DNA of 36,518 nucleotides. Source: a bacterium. Lineage in GTDB: Bacteria; Patescibacteriota; Minisyncoccia; UBA9983. The notes beneath the pieces are model-generated. The model saw nothing but the letters and a program-made list of their open reading frames with translations. It was not told the origin of the DNA and searched no databases. The translations under genes and the position numbers were made by a program. The DNA lies in assembly GCA_013152035.1 (NCBI GenBank), contig JAADHB010000017.1, forward strand, positions 1 through 36,518, given 5' to 3'. This document shows positions 9,201 to 16,090 of the stretch, in pieces (position 1 is the first letter of the stretch; each line of letters opens with the position of its first letter).

Positions 9201-9833
9201 ATCACTGACAACGGTTACTTCCTTTTCGTAGAAGTTGGTCATTTTTTTCGCGTAATCTTCGTAAGGGCTGCCCGGGTCACCGCTAAGCCCTGGATGAGAA
9301 TCATTTCTGGTGTGCGCCGGAACGCTCAAATCCTCAATGAGATGGAGAATGTCCCCCAGCGCCAAAAAGGCGGTCTCTTTGTCGCCGTCAATGTATGATT
9401 TTACGGCTTTCTGCCAAGTCCTGTTCCCGTATTGCCTGCCGTAAGCCGCCTGGTATTCCTGATTTTCCGCCCAATCAATTGAAGCGACCGCCGGCTTGGG
9501 GGCCATATCGGCGCCCTTTTCGTATCCCACCTCCTCCGACAAATTTCCGTAATGCTTTCCCGTCCATCCGGTTTTGTGGACCGGATCGTAAAAATGATTA
9601 ATCCATCTCGGCGGATCATCCTCCTGAACCGCGCCCTTTTTCATCCATTTGATTTCTTCTTTGGAGATTCTGTTCTTTTTATCTTTGAGATTATGGAATT
9701 CAACGATTTTCTCCGTAAGAAAAGGGTGCGTATTGTTGGTGGAATACGCCGATGATTGCCGGGCAAAAATAAGACCTCCGGCAACGGCCAGGAAAATGAA
9801 ACTTAATAAAATTTTTGATTTCGCTTTTCGCAT
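6300..9833 (-). CDS. Large exported protein: zinc phospholipase C-like, Ig-like, lamin-tail and beta-helix domains
   Basis: The 1177-aa protein starts MRKAKSKILLSFIFLAVAGG, a signal peptide ending near ARQSSAYS; an ATG 21 nt upstream lies inside the previous gene. Residues about 35-240 look like a zinc-dependent phospholipase C / S1-P1 nuclease fold: THPFLTEKIVEFH, RWINHFYDPVHKTGW, LGDILHLIEDLSVPAHTRND and GSPYEDYAKKM supply His and Asp zinc ligands. A Pro/Ala/Gly-rich linker with a run of seven glycines follows (about 530-575), then Ig-like repeats (about 576-765), a lamin-tail domain (VVINEVAWSGTATSSADEWI, SGWTLYS, about 768-870) and a right-handed beta-helix-like C-terminus. It is probably cell-surface or secreted and may act on lipids or nucleotides of neighbouring cells; that role is inference. 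No sortase signal or C-terminal anchor is seen. Confidence 0.8.
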   Translation of the reverse strand: MRKAKSKILLSFIFLAVAGGLIFARQSSAYSTNNTHPFLTEKIVEFHNLKDKKNRISKEEIKWMKKGAVQEDDPPRWINHFYDPVHKTGWTGKHYGNLSEEVGYEKGADMAPKPAVASIDWAENQEYQAAYGRQYGNRTWQKAVKSYIDGDKETAFLALGDILHLIEDLSVPAHTRNDSHPGLSGDPGSPYEDYAKKMTNFYEKEVTVVSDLVKGNKEIPNFQKLSDAFNSLADYSNKNFFSEDTIDNKDFKEPDLEKLERKIKSISGKKKKFLVNSSNGTYLAIENGINEYSINDEKFILPSYRSHLFPKAVLTGAGVIDLFFRDVEKYKKNPELLKPIVPDSDEPFLDAVKTAHKIIVIKADDFLDGIWISALKKGIDAKDALASAAGGVKSEIGSVIDSIKDSLLKRKPEVVSTGVLATAVDVGDVFPPNSSDGAALTVQSGEGGEIEKTVLPVQGEVSPDSIETTAPLAVRKSTRDADLRALSIQLADAREALNQASAAVDAVAGAATETAPEPVPPAPAPARPKFAISQPYPGFGGGGGGGVSVSSAPAPEADTAEKEAGENNGDSGEAVDTTPPLAPVILFPSDFSKTFTSPDIAFSGTAEASSTVSVIFADGDLSAPVATTTADSAGAWFLPISFKQGSSTVEFFAADAAGNVSSSTEISLLVDSEAPDIALRIADCLGLPSDNSCLSATTTLNISWQSNALDLSFFAINANGAISTTTATSTTAITDDNSTYSFSVSAVDAAGNRSATTTQTVEISTMPVVINEVAWSGTATSSADEWIELYNRTDRDINLSGWTLYSETDMKPYIKLSKTIPAKGYYLIERTDDNATSEPADWYGSFGNRLGSGLSNNGEVLALSFASTTVDRTPDAASGWVAGTNKYYSMERRDPNVSGENSSNWGKNNGIIKNGKNADGGVIAGTPKARNSVNYLINNGQAVTSEITLTKENSPYLVNDNITTFQSSAVLNIEPGVVIKFYNDAGLRFTGDSKIIVNGTKDDPIVFTSFKDDEYGGDLNGDATTTTPSEGDWFGVKVETDNGDSVFNHTIFRFGGKYYINGLDLGRTNLNITNTSAKISNSTFEYSKSYGLLLSTSSSTISNSVFKNNKKLSGTTGMAAGLGTVNSTTTFSGVVSFENNYFGIWSDTMSTFFAEGDGVRFEGNSQASTSPKELHWQ

Positions 9834-9835
9834 AT

Positions 9836-10324
9836 TTACCAAATTATTTTCCAAACTTTGGTATATGGGTTAAGATAAAAAACAACATCCGACCAAAGAT
9901 ATTGTCGAGTCTCTTCGTCGTAGTATTTATACGAATAATATGCTCTGTCCCCTTGATAGGCATTATCGTCTTTTTCCAATGTTTTTATCTCTTTAATCCA
10001 ACTACTGAATTTCTTTTCTCGTTTCAACTCTTCTAATTTTTTCCTCGCCTCCGTTTGATGCTCCACATCGTAGTATTTGCTCGCCAGCGCGAAGTCTTCT
10101 TTTTTGAGGGCGTCCAGAAACATCGCCCAAGTTTCCTCCGGCGTTTTGCCGCCGTAGGTGTCTTCCCTGAACGGTTTTTCAATGGACTCCTGAAATCTGT
10201 CAATCGCCGCCTGTTTTTGATAGCCGTCCCAAGTGAGCTTCGCGACAACCGCCAAATAAACGGCTAAAAGAACGCCCAAAATAACAATTATCGCCCTCGC
10301 CCATTTGTTTTTTAAAATTTTCAT
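9836..10324 (-). CDS. Small membrane-anchored NTF2-like protein of unknown function
   Basis: The 162-aa protein starts MKILKNKWARAIIVILGVLL. One N-terminal transmembrane helix (about residues 10-28) is followed by an extracytoplasmic domain. The segment PEETWAMFLDALKKEDFALASKYYD is the pattern seen at the start of NTF2-like/DUF4878-type domains, where a helical hairpin leads into a curved sheet (SYKYYDEETRQYLWSDVVFYLN, ending KVWKIIW). No catalytic residues can be assigned. It ends 2 nt before the large exported protein begins and starts 32 nt after the TPR protein, so all three appear to be one exported-protein operon. A specific role cannot be given. Confidence 0.65.
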   Translation of the reverse strand: MKILKNKWARAIIVILGVLLAVYLAVVAKLTWDGYQKQAAIDRFQESIEKPFREDTYGGKTPEETWAMFLDALKKEDFALASKYYDVEHQTEARKKLEELKREKKFSSWIKEIKTLEKDDNAYQGDRAYYSYKYYDEETRQYLWSDVVFYLNPYTKVWKIIW

Positions 10325-10356
10325 AGTTTGCTGTTTTGAGTTGTTTTGTTAATTGG

Positions 10357-11103
10357 TTAATAGTTGTTGAGGAGGTATTGGAATTCTTTGGAGTCGGGTT
10401 TGACTTTGAGCGCTTCGCGGAGGATTTCCTTCGCTTTGGCGTCGTCTTTCATCACGAAACGGTAAAACTCGTAAGTGCTTCTGTAAATATAGAGTTCATC
10501 CGGTCCGTTTTCAATCGCCTTGAGGAAATTTTTCTCCGCCTTCTTTTTGTCCTTCAAGAAATGGGCGTAGAGATCGCCGAGATTATTGAACGGGGTGGGA
10601 TTCTTCGGGTATATCTTTCCGGCGTACTCCCACGCCTCCGCCGCGCCTTCGTAATCCTTAATCATTTTTCTGTATATTCCCAAGGCAAGCAGGGAATCCA
10701 TTGAATCCGGATTGGCTTTCAGGTCGGAAACCAGCTTATTGATTTTCTCGGTGACCAATTTCGCCGCCTTCGGCGCCATATCGCCGGGAATGGCTATCGG
10801 CCTGTCCAAGTCTAACGCTTCAACGGACGATTCCGCGGGGCGCTCGCTTTCTGCCGGCGCTTCCGTTGCCGTTTCCCCACCATCGCAACTTCCGCTGTCA
10901 GCCGGGAGTCCCGTTTCCTGATCCAGGGAACAAGTTCCCGTCTCCACCCCCGCCGGCTCCCCACGGCTTCCTGAAACTTCCACATATCCTCCTTCTTTCG
11001 CGCCGGAAAAACTCTCATAGTCGTGCCAGATGTAATAGCCGGACCCGCCGGCAAGAGCCAAAATAAAAATGGCATAAATAATTTTCTTTCTCATGTTTGA
11101 CAT
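10357..11103 (-). CDS. Membrane-anchored TPR-repeat protein
   Basis: The 248-aa protein is read from the ATG at 11103 (MSNMRKKIIYAIFILALAG) because the transmembrane anchor begins there and AAGGTG lies about 12 nt upstream; longer readings run into a palindrome and a terminator. After the anchor is a low-complexity acidic, Ser/Pro/Ala-rich stretch (about 35-105), then about 140 residues of tetratricopeptide repeats: MDSLLALGIYRKMIKDYEGA, EYAGKIYPKNPTPFNNLGDL, NFLKAIENGPDELYIY and LREALKVKPDSKEF. TPRs bind other proteins, so this may scaffold an envelope complex. It is the first gene of the set that leads into the phospholipase-like protein and the glycan operon. Confidence 0.75.
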   Translation of the reverse strand: MSNMRKKIIYAIFILALAGGSGYYIWHDYESFSGAKEGGYVEVSGSRGEPAGVETGTCSLDQETGLPADSGSCDGGETATEAPAESERPAESSVEALDLDRPIAIPGDMAPKAAKLVTEKINKLVSDLKANPDSMDSLLALGIYRKMIKDYEGAAEAWEYAGKIYPKNPTPFNNLGDLYAHFLKDKKKAEKNFLKAIENGPDELYIYRSTYEFYRFVMKDDAKAKEILREALKVKPDSKEFQYLLNNY

Positions 11104-11145
11104 TTTAGCAAAAAACACCTTTTCTTTCAAATTTCCTGCATAAAT

Positions 11146-11196
11146 CCCTCCCCAAGGTCTTACCTTGGGAATCCCAAGGTAAGACCTTGGGGAGGG
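11146..11196. repeat. Perfect 51-bp palindrome, CCAAGG...CCTTGG family
   Basis: Arms of 25 bp (11146-11170 and 11172-11196) are exact inverted copies around a single A. The second arm contains CCAAGGTAAGACCTTGG, itself a small palindrome that recurs in the palindrome at 36466-36518. It sits 43 nt upstream of the TPR gene and beyond the S-layer terminator. It could form a long hairpin or cruciform; no uridine tract follows. Confidence 0.9.
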
Positions 11197-11206
11197 GTGT
11201 TGGGGA

Positions 11207-11238
11207 AACAAAAAACCCCCGGATGGGGGTTTTTTGTT
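11207..11238 (-). terminator. Rho-independent terminator of the S-layer-like gene
   Basis: Exact 14-bp arms (AACAAAAAACCCCC and its complement) surround a GGAT loop. The outer A/T flanks give a uridine run in either direction, so it can work both ways. It lies 52 nt past the stop of the S-layer-like gene. Confidence 0.9.
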
Positions 11239-11242
11239 AACC

Positions 11243-11273
11243 ATTCGCGTTGCCTTAAAGGCCAGAGGCGAAT
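11243..11273 (-). repeat. Nested inverted repeat in the 3' UTR of the S-layer-like gene
   Basis: ATTCGC/GCGAAT arms enclose a second small palindrome (GCCTT-A-AAGGC at 11252-11262). It lies between the S-layer stop and the terminator, and may stabilise the mRNA end. Confidence 0.5.
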
Positions 11274-11289
11274 CACAAGGAGGTTAAGT

Positions 11290-12891
11290 TTAGTTGGAGA
11301 AGGTGAACGTGTGCGAAGTTCCGTCGTTGGTAAGAGTGCTTACAGTACTGTTGTACTGATATTTCACTCCGTAACCGTTCGTCCAGTCAATATCAGCCGC
11401 GACTACTGTAGTCGTCGCCTGCGGTGACCAAATGAAGTCATTGGCACTTGAATCCGCGTTAATCTGAGACTGAGTACCCATTCTCGTTGAGAGTGAAGGA
11501 TACTGAGAGTCACCCAACAGCTTCAAGGTCAATGAATCCGTCGCTCCGGAAGTTCCGGAATATGTCACACTGTCAGCCTGCAGTCGGTAGCGTTTTGTCG
11601 CTCCCGCCGAGATGATCCTGTCAGCCGCGCTTGAATCAAAGTTCATGGTAAGGCTCGTTCCGCTTACCTCAATGTAAGAGGAGTTAACCGCTCCGTTCGG
11701 ACCGTACAACTTCCAGTTCTTCACAACCGCTCCCGTGGTCGCTACTGAGAATTTCAGTCTGTAGAGCTGGATTGATCCGCTACTGTCAGCAGTGATGTCA
11801 ACCTCGTACAGGTCGGCTGACGCCGTGAGCGAGGTCTTGGAGGTCTTGTCAACCACTGTCGGGATTGACTTGAATACCCTCATACCGGCTACCGCCGTGT
11901 CGGATGATGAGCTGTTAGTAGAAGTTGAACCGGTTGAACCGATACCCTTGGTCGTTCCCGCCTGGTCGTCATTGTCGTAATCAACGGCGATGAACGCTCC
12001 TTCGCGCGTGCTGGCGGTGTTGACGTCAATGGTGTCAACGTCCGCCTTAACGGTCAACAGTAAGTCGCTGTCCTTAGGAACAACAACTCCGTAGTCTCCG
12101 TCAGCGTCGTAGTCTCCAGCCGTCAAGGTGGCGTAGGTGGTCGTCGCCGATCCAAGGAAGAGTCCCTCCCATACTTTGTATGAACCGTCATACAAGTACA
12201 CCTTGGTCAAATCTGACGCAGATGAAGAAGCGGTGTTCGTCAACTGAAGCGCGATGCCGTTCATCGTAATCGCCTCGTTTGACGCGTGAAGCTTGAGAAC
12301 TCCGAGAGTTACAGCCGTTCCCGCCACTCCAACTTTGTAGGTCGGGCTTGAGGTGTCTTTCGTTACGGTGTAAGAACCGGTCTGAATGGTCATTGTCTGT
12401 CCGGCGTTGGCTGATCCGGTCGCCGTGATTGACTGTCCGGAAACTTCTCCCGTTACGGTGAAGTTTGAAGCCGCCGGGATACCCCACTTGTAGTAAGACG
12501 AAGTGGTCGCGGAGCTTGAGATGTCACAAGCGAGCGCGATCGTCTTAACGGTCTCTTTCTCTATGGTCAGAGGAGAGTCAAGCGTAAAGGTGTTGCTTCC
12601 GGCTGAAACGGAGTCAATGACATTTGAACCCGTGTTCAACGCCTTGCTTCCGTCGTACAACTGACATCCGGTGATGTAAGAAGCGGTTCCTCCATTCGTG
12701 AACGAAGCGAGGATTGACGAAAGCCGTACATTCTCGCCGGACGCCGTGGCGTCAAACTGAAGGTTGGCAAAAACGAAATCCTGGGTTCCGGCTACTACAT
12801 TCTGCGCCGCCGGGGTTCCCGAAACGCTTATCGCCAAAGCTCCCGCTTTCGCCGTCATTACCTGCAATGACTGCAATCCGGAAGGTGAAGC
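11290..12891 (-). CDS. S-layer-like surface protein, C-terminal part (frameshifted from 12858-14855)
   Basis: About 533 codons continue the protein encoded at 12858-14855 in another frame. The expected junction is ...TGNT then ASPSGLQSLQVMTAKAG; the sequence lacks about one base near 12889-12895, so the upstream frame ends at HLPDCSHCR. A separate start at a TTG (12876) is possible but lacks an evident ribosome-binding site. The protein is rich in Ser, Thr, Ala and Gly, with beta-sandwich-like repeats (FANLQFDATASGENVRLSSI, VTLGVLKLHASNEAITMNGI, SIQLYRLKFSVATTGAVVKN) and one cysteine near DISCA-like sequence. It ends STLTNDGTSHTFTFSN. Codon choice is more even and GC-ending than its neighbours, as expected for a highly expressed surface protein. 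Confidence 0.8.
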   Translation of the reverse strand, partial: ASPSGLQSLQVMTAKAGALAISVSGTPAAQNVVAGTQDFVFANLQFDATASGENVRLSSILASFTNGGTASYITGCQLYDGSKALNTGSNVIDSVSAGSNTFTLDSPLTIEKETVKTIALACDISSSATTSSYYKWGIPAASNFTVTGEVSGQSITATGSANAGQTMTIQTGSYTVTKDTSSPTYKVGVAGTAVTLGVLKLHASNEAITMNGIALQLTNTASSSASDLTKVYLYDGSYKVWEGLFLGSATTTYATLTAGDYDADGDYGVVVPKDSDLLLTVKADVDTIDVNTASTREGAFIAVDYDNDDQAGTTKGIGSTGSTSTNSSSSDTAVAGMRVFKSIPTVVDKTSKTSLTASADLYEVDITADSSGSIQLYRLKFSVATTGAVVKNWKLYGPNGAVNSSYIEVSGTSLTMNFDSSAADRIISAGATKRYRLQADSVTYSGTSGATDSLTLKLLGDSQYPSLSTRMGTQSQINADSSANDFIWSPQATTTVVAADIDWTNGYGVKYQYNSTVSTLTNDGTSHTFTFSN

Positions 12892-14855
12892 GTGTTTCCG
12901 GTAGTCTGTCCGGTTACGCTCGTCCAGTAAGTCGCCGGATTCGTCTTAAGCTGGTAGGTGCCGTTGTTTGAAACCGTTGTAGGAAGCTTTCCTTTTACGG
13001 TGTAAACATTTTCCCCAATCGGGAAAGTTACGGTGTCCGTAAAGGTAACTGATGTTCCCGCTCCGGTCGTGTCAATCGGTCCCGCCACGATGGATCCGCT
13101 TCCGTCAACCAATATCACATTGGTCAAAAGACCCGTCCATGATCCCGTTGTCGTGGAGATGTCGAACTTGATGCTTTGAACCGAAATCGGCTCTCCTTTA
13201 ACTTCAACTTTAACCGCTCCGAGAGGCTGGTCCGCGACATTAACGGTAATGTTCTGAGATGCCACTGAAATAGCCTTTGAAATGGTCATTGAGCCGCCTG
13301 ATACGGTTACCTGTGAACCGTCATACCAAGGAGTTCCGGAAGTATTGAACTCGGAATCGTCGGTTGAAGAGTTCGTGTCGGTATTTCCTCCGATTGTCGG
13401 AGTAATTCCGTATCCGTAAGTTTCTCCCGTAAGGTAAACATCAGTCGTCTTGTAGATGTCAAAGTCAATGGTTCGTCCTGATCCTGAAACGATGTCGCCC
13501 TTGATGGCAATGTCCTTGAACATTCCCTTGTCAATCACGATTCCGTCTCCGAATGAAGCCGAGTAATACTTGTTGTCAGACGATACGGTCGTGTCGTAAG
13601 CCGTGTCGCCAACATATACCTTAATGTTCGCGATATCGGAAGACGATACCGAACCTGACTGGTTCCATCGAATTGACTGCAACCTTACTTTCTCCGCTGA
13701 TCCGGCTGTCGCCCTGACCTGCGCGAAAGTGTAACCCGTCGTTCCAACCGCTTTGGAAGGATTCGCCGCCGGGTCAAGCGGGCCTCTCGCGAAGCTCGCC
13801 GTTCCAATCGTAAGTGTTGAGTTGATGGTGTGTCCCGCTCCCGTGATAGGAAGGGCTCCTGAAACTTCAGTTGAAGTGTTTATCGCGACAACTGAAAGAT
13901 AAGGAACTTCACCCGCGTAACTTGAAAGAGTTGACTTTGACGCCATGTTGGCGGCAATGGTCATCGTCTTTGAAGTTCCCGCCGGGATGGTGAATGAACT
14001 TCCGATAGTCGCCTGGTGAATTGAATTCAACGTCTTGGCGATACCGAGCTGTGTTCCGTCTTCGTCCAAAAGGACAATTCCGGAGAACACTGAATCGCTG
14101 GCAAGGCCGGTCCTCTCCACGGTGACGCTGTTAACCGTGACATCGCTGCCTCCGGCGGTAAGCGTAATCTTCGTGAAAGGAACTCTCGCCGCCGATCCAA
14201 CCGCGAGTGTCGCCGCCGGCTGTGTAGCCGCTGAAACGGTAAGACCCTCGCTGACGGTTGTCGTCGTTCCTCCGGTGGTTGTTCCTCCGGTGGTCGTCCC
14301 TCCCGTCGTGGTCGTCGTGGTCGTCGTCGGGCATGTTCCGTAGAGGGCGTTCAACTTTGAACGCGTCATTGAACCTACGTAACCTGTTCCCGCGCTAAGA
14401 CCGATCGGAGCTAAAACTTCAGAAGCGTATTTGTTCTGAAATTTTATAACGGCCTGCTTGGTCAACGAACCGAAGTATTCGGTTTCGTTTCCTGGGGAGC
14501 CGGCTCCGCTTTCGGCAACCTTTGTGTCCGGGTCCGAGTTAAGAACGATTTGAAGGTTCTTGACATCGGTTCCGGTGTCGCCTTTGGACAGGTTGGTCGC
14601 GAACGTGTATCCGCAAACCGCTCCCGCCGTTGTGGTTGTGGTCGCGCCTCCTTCCAGCGATGACAGCTGTGAATTCAACTGATTGATCATCGCCATCAAA
14701 CTGGCTATCTGCGCTTGAAGCTCAGCAACAGTCTGCGCCTGCGCCGTCGCCGGCGAAGAAATCGCGACAACTCCGGCAAGCGAGAAAACAGTCGCCAAAC
14801 CAATTAAAACTGAAGCTGTTTTTCCAACTTTAGTTTTGGTGATAAAACTACTCAT
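12858..14855 (-). CDS. S-layer-like surface protein with peptidoglycan-binding domain, N-terminal part
   Basis: The 665-aa reading starts MSSFITKTKVGKTASVLIGL, a signal peptide ending near SSPATAQAQT. A short coiled coil (VAELQAQIASLMAMINQLNS) leads to a PG_binding_1-like domain at about residues 75-170: NLSKGDTGTDVKNLQIVLN, EYFGSLTKQAVIKFQNKYA and GSMTRSKLNALYG. A Thr/Gly linker built from TTTGG repeats then joins large beta-rich Ser/Thr repeats. In Patescibacteria such proteins are thought to coat the cell; attachment through the peptidoglycan-binding domain is inference. The start was chosen for the signal peptide; the upstream extension MDSGRKSYYIRKI covers the promoter region. The frame ends early at 12858 and continues in another frame at about 12891; the full protein would be near 1200 aa. 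Confidence 0.85.
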   Translation of the reverse strand: MSSFITKTKVGKTASVLIGLATVFSLAGVVAISSPATAQAQTVAELQAQIASLMAMINQLNSQLSSLEGGATTTTTAGAVCGYTFATNLSKGDTGTDVKNLQIVLNSDPDTKVAESGAGSPGNETEYFGSLTKQAVIKFQNKYASEVLAPIGLSAGTGYVGSMTRSKLNALYGTCPTTTTTTTTGGTTTGGTTTGGTTTTVSEGLTVSAATQPAATLAVGSAARVPFTKITLTAGGSDVTVNSVTVERTGLASDSVFSGIVLLDEDGTQLGIAKTLNSIHQATIGSSFTIPAGTSKTMTIAANMASKSTLSSYAGEVPYLSVVAINTSTEVSGALPITGAGHTINSTLTIGTASFARGPLDPAANPSKAVGTTGYTFAQVRATAGSAEKVRLQSIRWNQSGSVSSSDIANIKVYVGDTAYDTTVSSDNKYYSASFGDGIVIDKGMFKDIAIKGDIVSGSGRTIDFDIYKTTDVYLTGETYGYGITPTIGGNTDTNSSTDDSEFNTSGTPWYDGSQVTVSGGSMTISKAISVASQNITVNVADQPLGAVKVEVKGEPISVQSIKFDISTTTGSWTGLLTNVILVDGSGSIVAGPIDTTGAGTSVTFTDTVTFPIGENVYTVKGKLPTTVSNNGTYQLKTNPATYWTSVTGQTTGNTLHLPDCSHCR

Positions 14856-14864
14856 AATTTTTCT

Positions 14865-14894
14865 TATATAATAACTCTTCCGTCCACTGTCCAA
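14865..14894 (-). promoter_or_regulatory. Promoter of the S-layer-like gene
   Basis: On the minus strand TTGGAC (14894-14889), an 18-nt spacer and TATATA (14870-14865) lie 9 nt before the ATG at 14855. The leader would be very short. No Shine-Dalgarno motif is seen. Confidence 0.6.
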
Positions 14895-15039
14895 GATTTT
14901 TAATAATTTTTAACTTTGACAGAGAGCGAAAAGAATTATTGGTTTTGCATAGCTCCCCGCGAACATCATAATAATAAGCTCGCGCGAAATAAATTAATTC
15001 GGCTCCGACTAAGCCATGTAATTCTATGCAATTAATTAT

Positions 15040-15075
15040 CTTCATCGAATTATCGTTAACGGCAATTCGATGAAG
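15040..15075. repeat. 12-bp inverted repeat
   Basis: CTTCATCGAATT at 15040-15051 and its exact complement at 15064-15075 surround a 12-nt loop containing GTTAAC. The loop length suits either a dimeric regulator site or an RNA hairpin. The S-layer promoter is about 150 nt downstream on the minus strand. Confidence 0.7.
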
Positions 15076-15202
15076 ATTTAGCCGACCTAATAAAATTTTC
15101 TAATCGACCTAATTCTCTTATAATTTAACAGCAAGCTAAAAACAAATTCGCGTTAACTTGCCGTTAATAACAATTATAATGCCTAACAATAAACCTGCAA
15201 AA

Positions 15203-15223
15203 CGAAAGTGTGGATAACTTTCG
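15203..15223. promoter_or_regulatory. Perfect DnaA box inside an inverted repeat
   Basis: TGTGGATAA at 15209-15217 is the complement of the DnaA-box consensus TTATCCACA. It is framed by CGAAAGT (15203-15209) and ACTTTCG (15217-15223). Only one perfect box was found in the region and dnaA is not in the window, so an origin role is speculative. Confidence 0.4.
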
Positions 15224-15367
15224 CGGCCCACCGGGCAACCCTTTGTTCGCCTCGGCAAACGCGCCGTAAACAAAGGACCGATTTATCGCCTGACATTATT
15301 TGCTAGGTGAATACTAAACGATTCTCGGGAAAAAGTCAACAAGAAAAATAACGGAGAAAAAGCGGTT

Positions 15368-16090
15368 TTATCGGCTCTTCGCGATTGAATACACCCTCCA
15401 CCGCTTTTCTCCCTCCGCCTTTAAATCTCCGGATTTAACCAGATCAAAAAGGCATCTTTGCACGGTCTTGTCGCTGACGCCGTTAAAAAGGACCGCTATT
15501 TCCTTCAATGTTTTCTTTCCGTTCTTGGCGAGAAAATCCATAATAACACCCCTCTTTTCGCCGTTGGAGCGGGCGGCGCCCCTTAGCGGCTTTTGCTCCG
15601 CCTTTCGCCCGTTCGCCCCCGAAGCCTGCCTTTGGGGAGACGGCTTCGCCGACTTAAGTCTGGAGGCCTCATTTATAATCTCTTTAATGGCCTCAAATTC
15701 CGAACCCGCCAGCAGCTTCCTTTCGTAAATAAAATCAAACACTCCGTTTTTTAAAAGGTTGTTCAGGGCGATATACTCTTTTTTCAGTATCTCAAAATTA
15801 ATGTCCAATACGAATCCTCCGACGGAAGCGAGTTCAAGCGCGTGGATGATTTCGGAAATGCTGTTCAAGAGCTTGTTATAAACTCTATCGGACATTACCT
15901 CCCTATCGGACATTACGGACAGTAAATCAATATATAAACAAACGGCGCTGTTCCTGAGCGCCCACTTAATGGGTTCTTTGTCCGGATAAAGTTCCGTCAC
16001 CCTGTAAAGGGCGGAGGTGAGCTTTCGCATTTTGTCCGTTATGGTGTCCTTTATCGCCTGCGGATTTTGTCCGTTATCGTTCGTGTCCAT
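15368..16090 (-). CDS. Putative winged-helix DNA-binding regulator with helical N-terminal domain
   Basis: The 240-aa protein starts MDTNDNGQNPQAIKD. Residues about 20-140 are helical (LTSALYRVTELYPDKEPIKW, AVCLYIDLLSVM, YNKLLNSISEIIHALELAS), perhaps a dimerisation or sensing domain. A basic, Ser/Ala-rich linker follows, then a C-terminal helix-turn-helix (about 180-235): GVIMDFLAKNGKKTLKEIAV, NGVSDKTVQRCLFDLVKSGD and a wing ending RWRVYS, as in DeoR/MarR-like winged helices. It should bind DNA. It is divergent from ftsK and follows a large intergenic region before the S-layer gene, so it may control one or both and itself. A 15-bp in-frame tandem duplication gives MSDREVMSDR. I do not recognise a named family. 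Confidence 0.7.
   Translation of the reverse strand: MDTNDNGQNPQAIKDTITDKMRKLTSALYRVTELYPDKEPIKWALRNSAVCLYIDLLSVMSDREVMSDRVYNKLLNSISEIIHALELASVGGFVLDINFEILKKEYIALNNLLKNGVFDFIYERKLLAGSEFEAIKEIINEASRLKSAKPSPQRQASGANGRKAEQKPLRGAARSNGEKRGVIMDFLAKNGKKTLKEIAVLFNGVSDKTVQRCLFDLVKSGDLKAEGEKRWRVYSIAKSR

Larger units (their letters stand above)
14895..15367. other. Gene-free AT-rich intergenic stretch with several repeats
   Basis: No convincing gene is present between the S-layer promoter and the regulator at 15368. It holds a 12-bp inverted repeat (15040-15075), two CGACCTAAT copies 22 bp apart (15083 and 15105), several CGTTAA copies, a plus-strand TATAAT (15175-15180), a DnaA-box hairpin (15203-15223) and an 8-bp stem CCTTTGTT/AACAAAGG (15240-15247 and 15269-15276). 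It may hold regulatory sites, a small RNA or an origin-like element. Confidence 0.6.

Noticed and set aside
11104-11244. N-terminal extension of the TPR protein (MVNKKPPSGGFLF...)
   Set aside because: It translates a terminator and a perfect palindrome; the transmembrane anchor starts only at 11103.
12858-12900. Programmed ribosomal frameshift in the S-layer gene
   Set aside because: No slippery heptamer, internal SD or downstream structure is visible; a one-base deletion is simpler.
14848-15045. 65-aa minus-strand open frame upstream of the S-layer gene
   Set aside because: It covers the S-layer promoter, overlaps the S-layer start out of frame and resembles no protein.
15203-15223. Calling the region oriC
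   Set aside because: Only one perfect DnaA box is present and neither dnaA nor dnaN is nearby.
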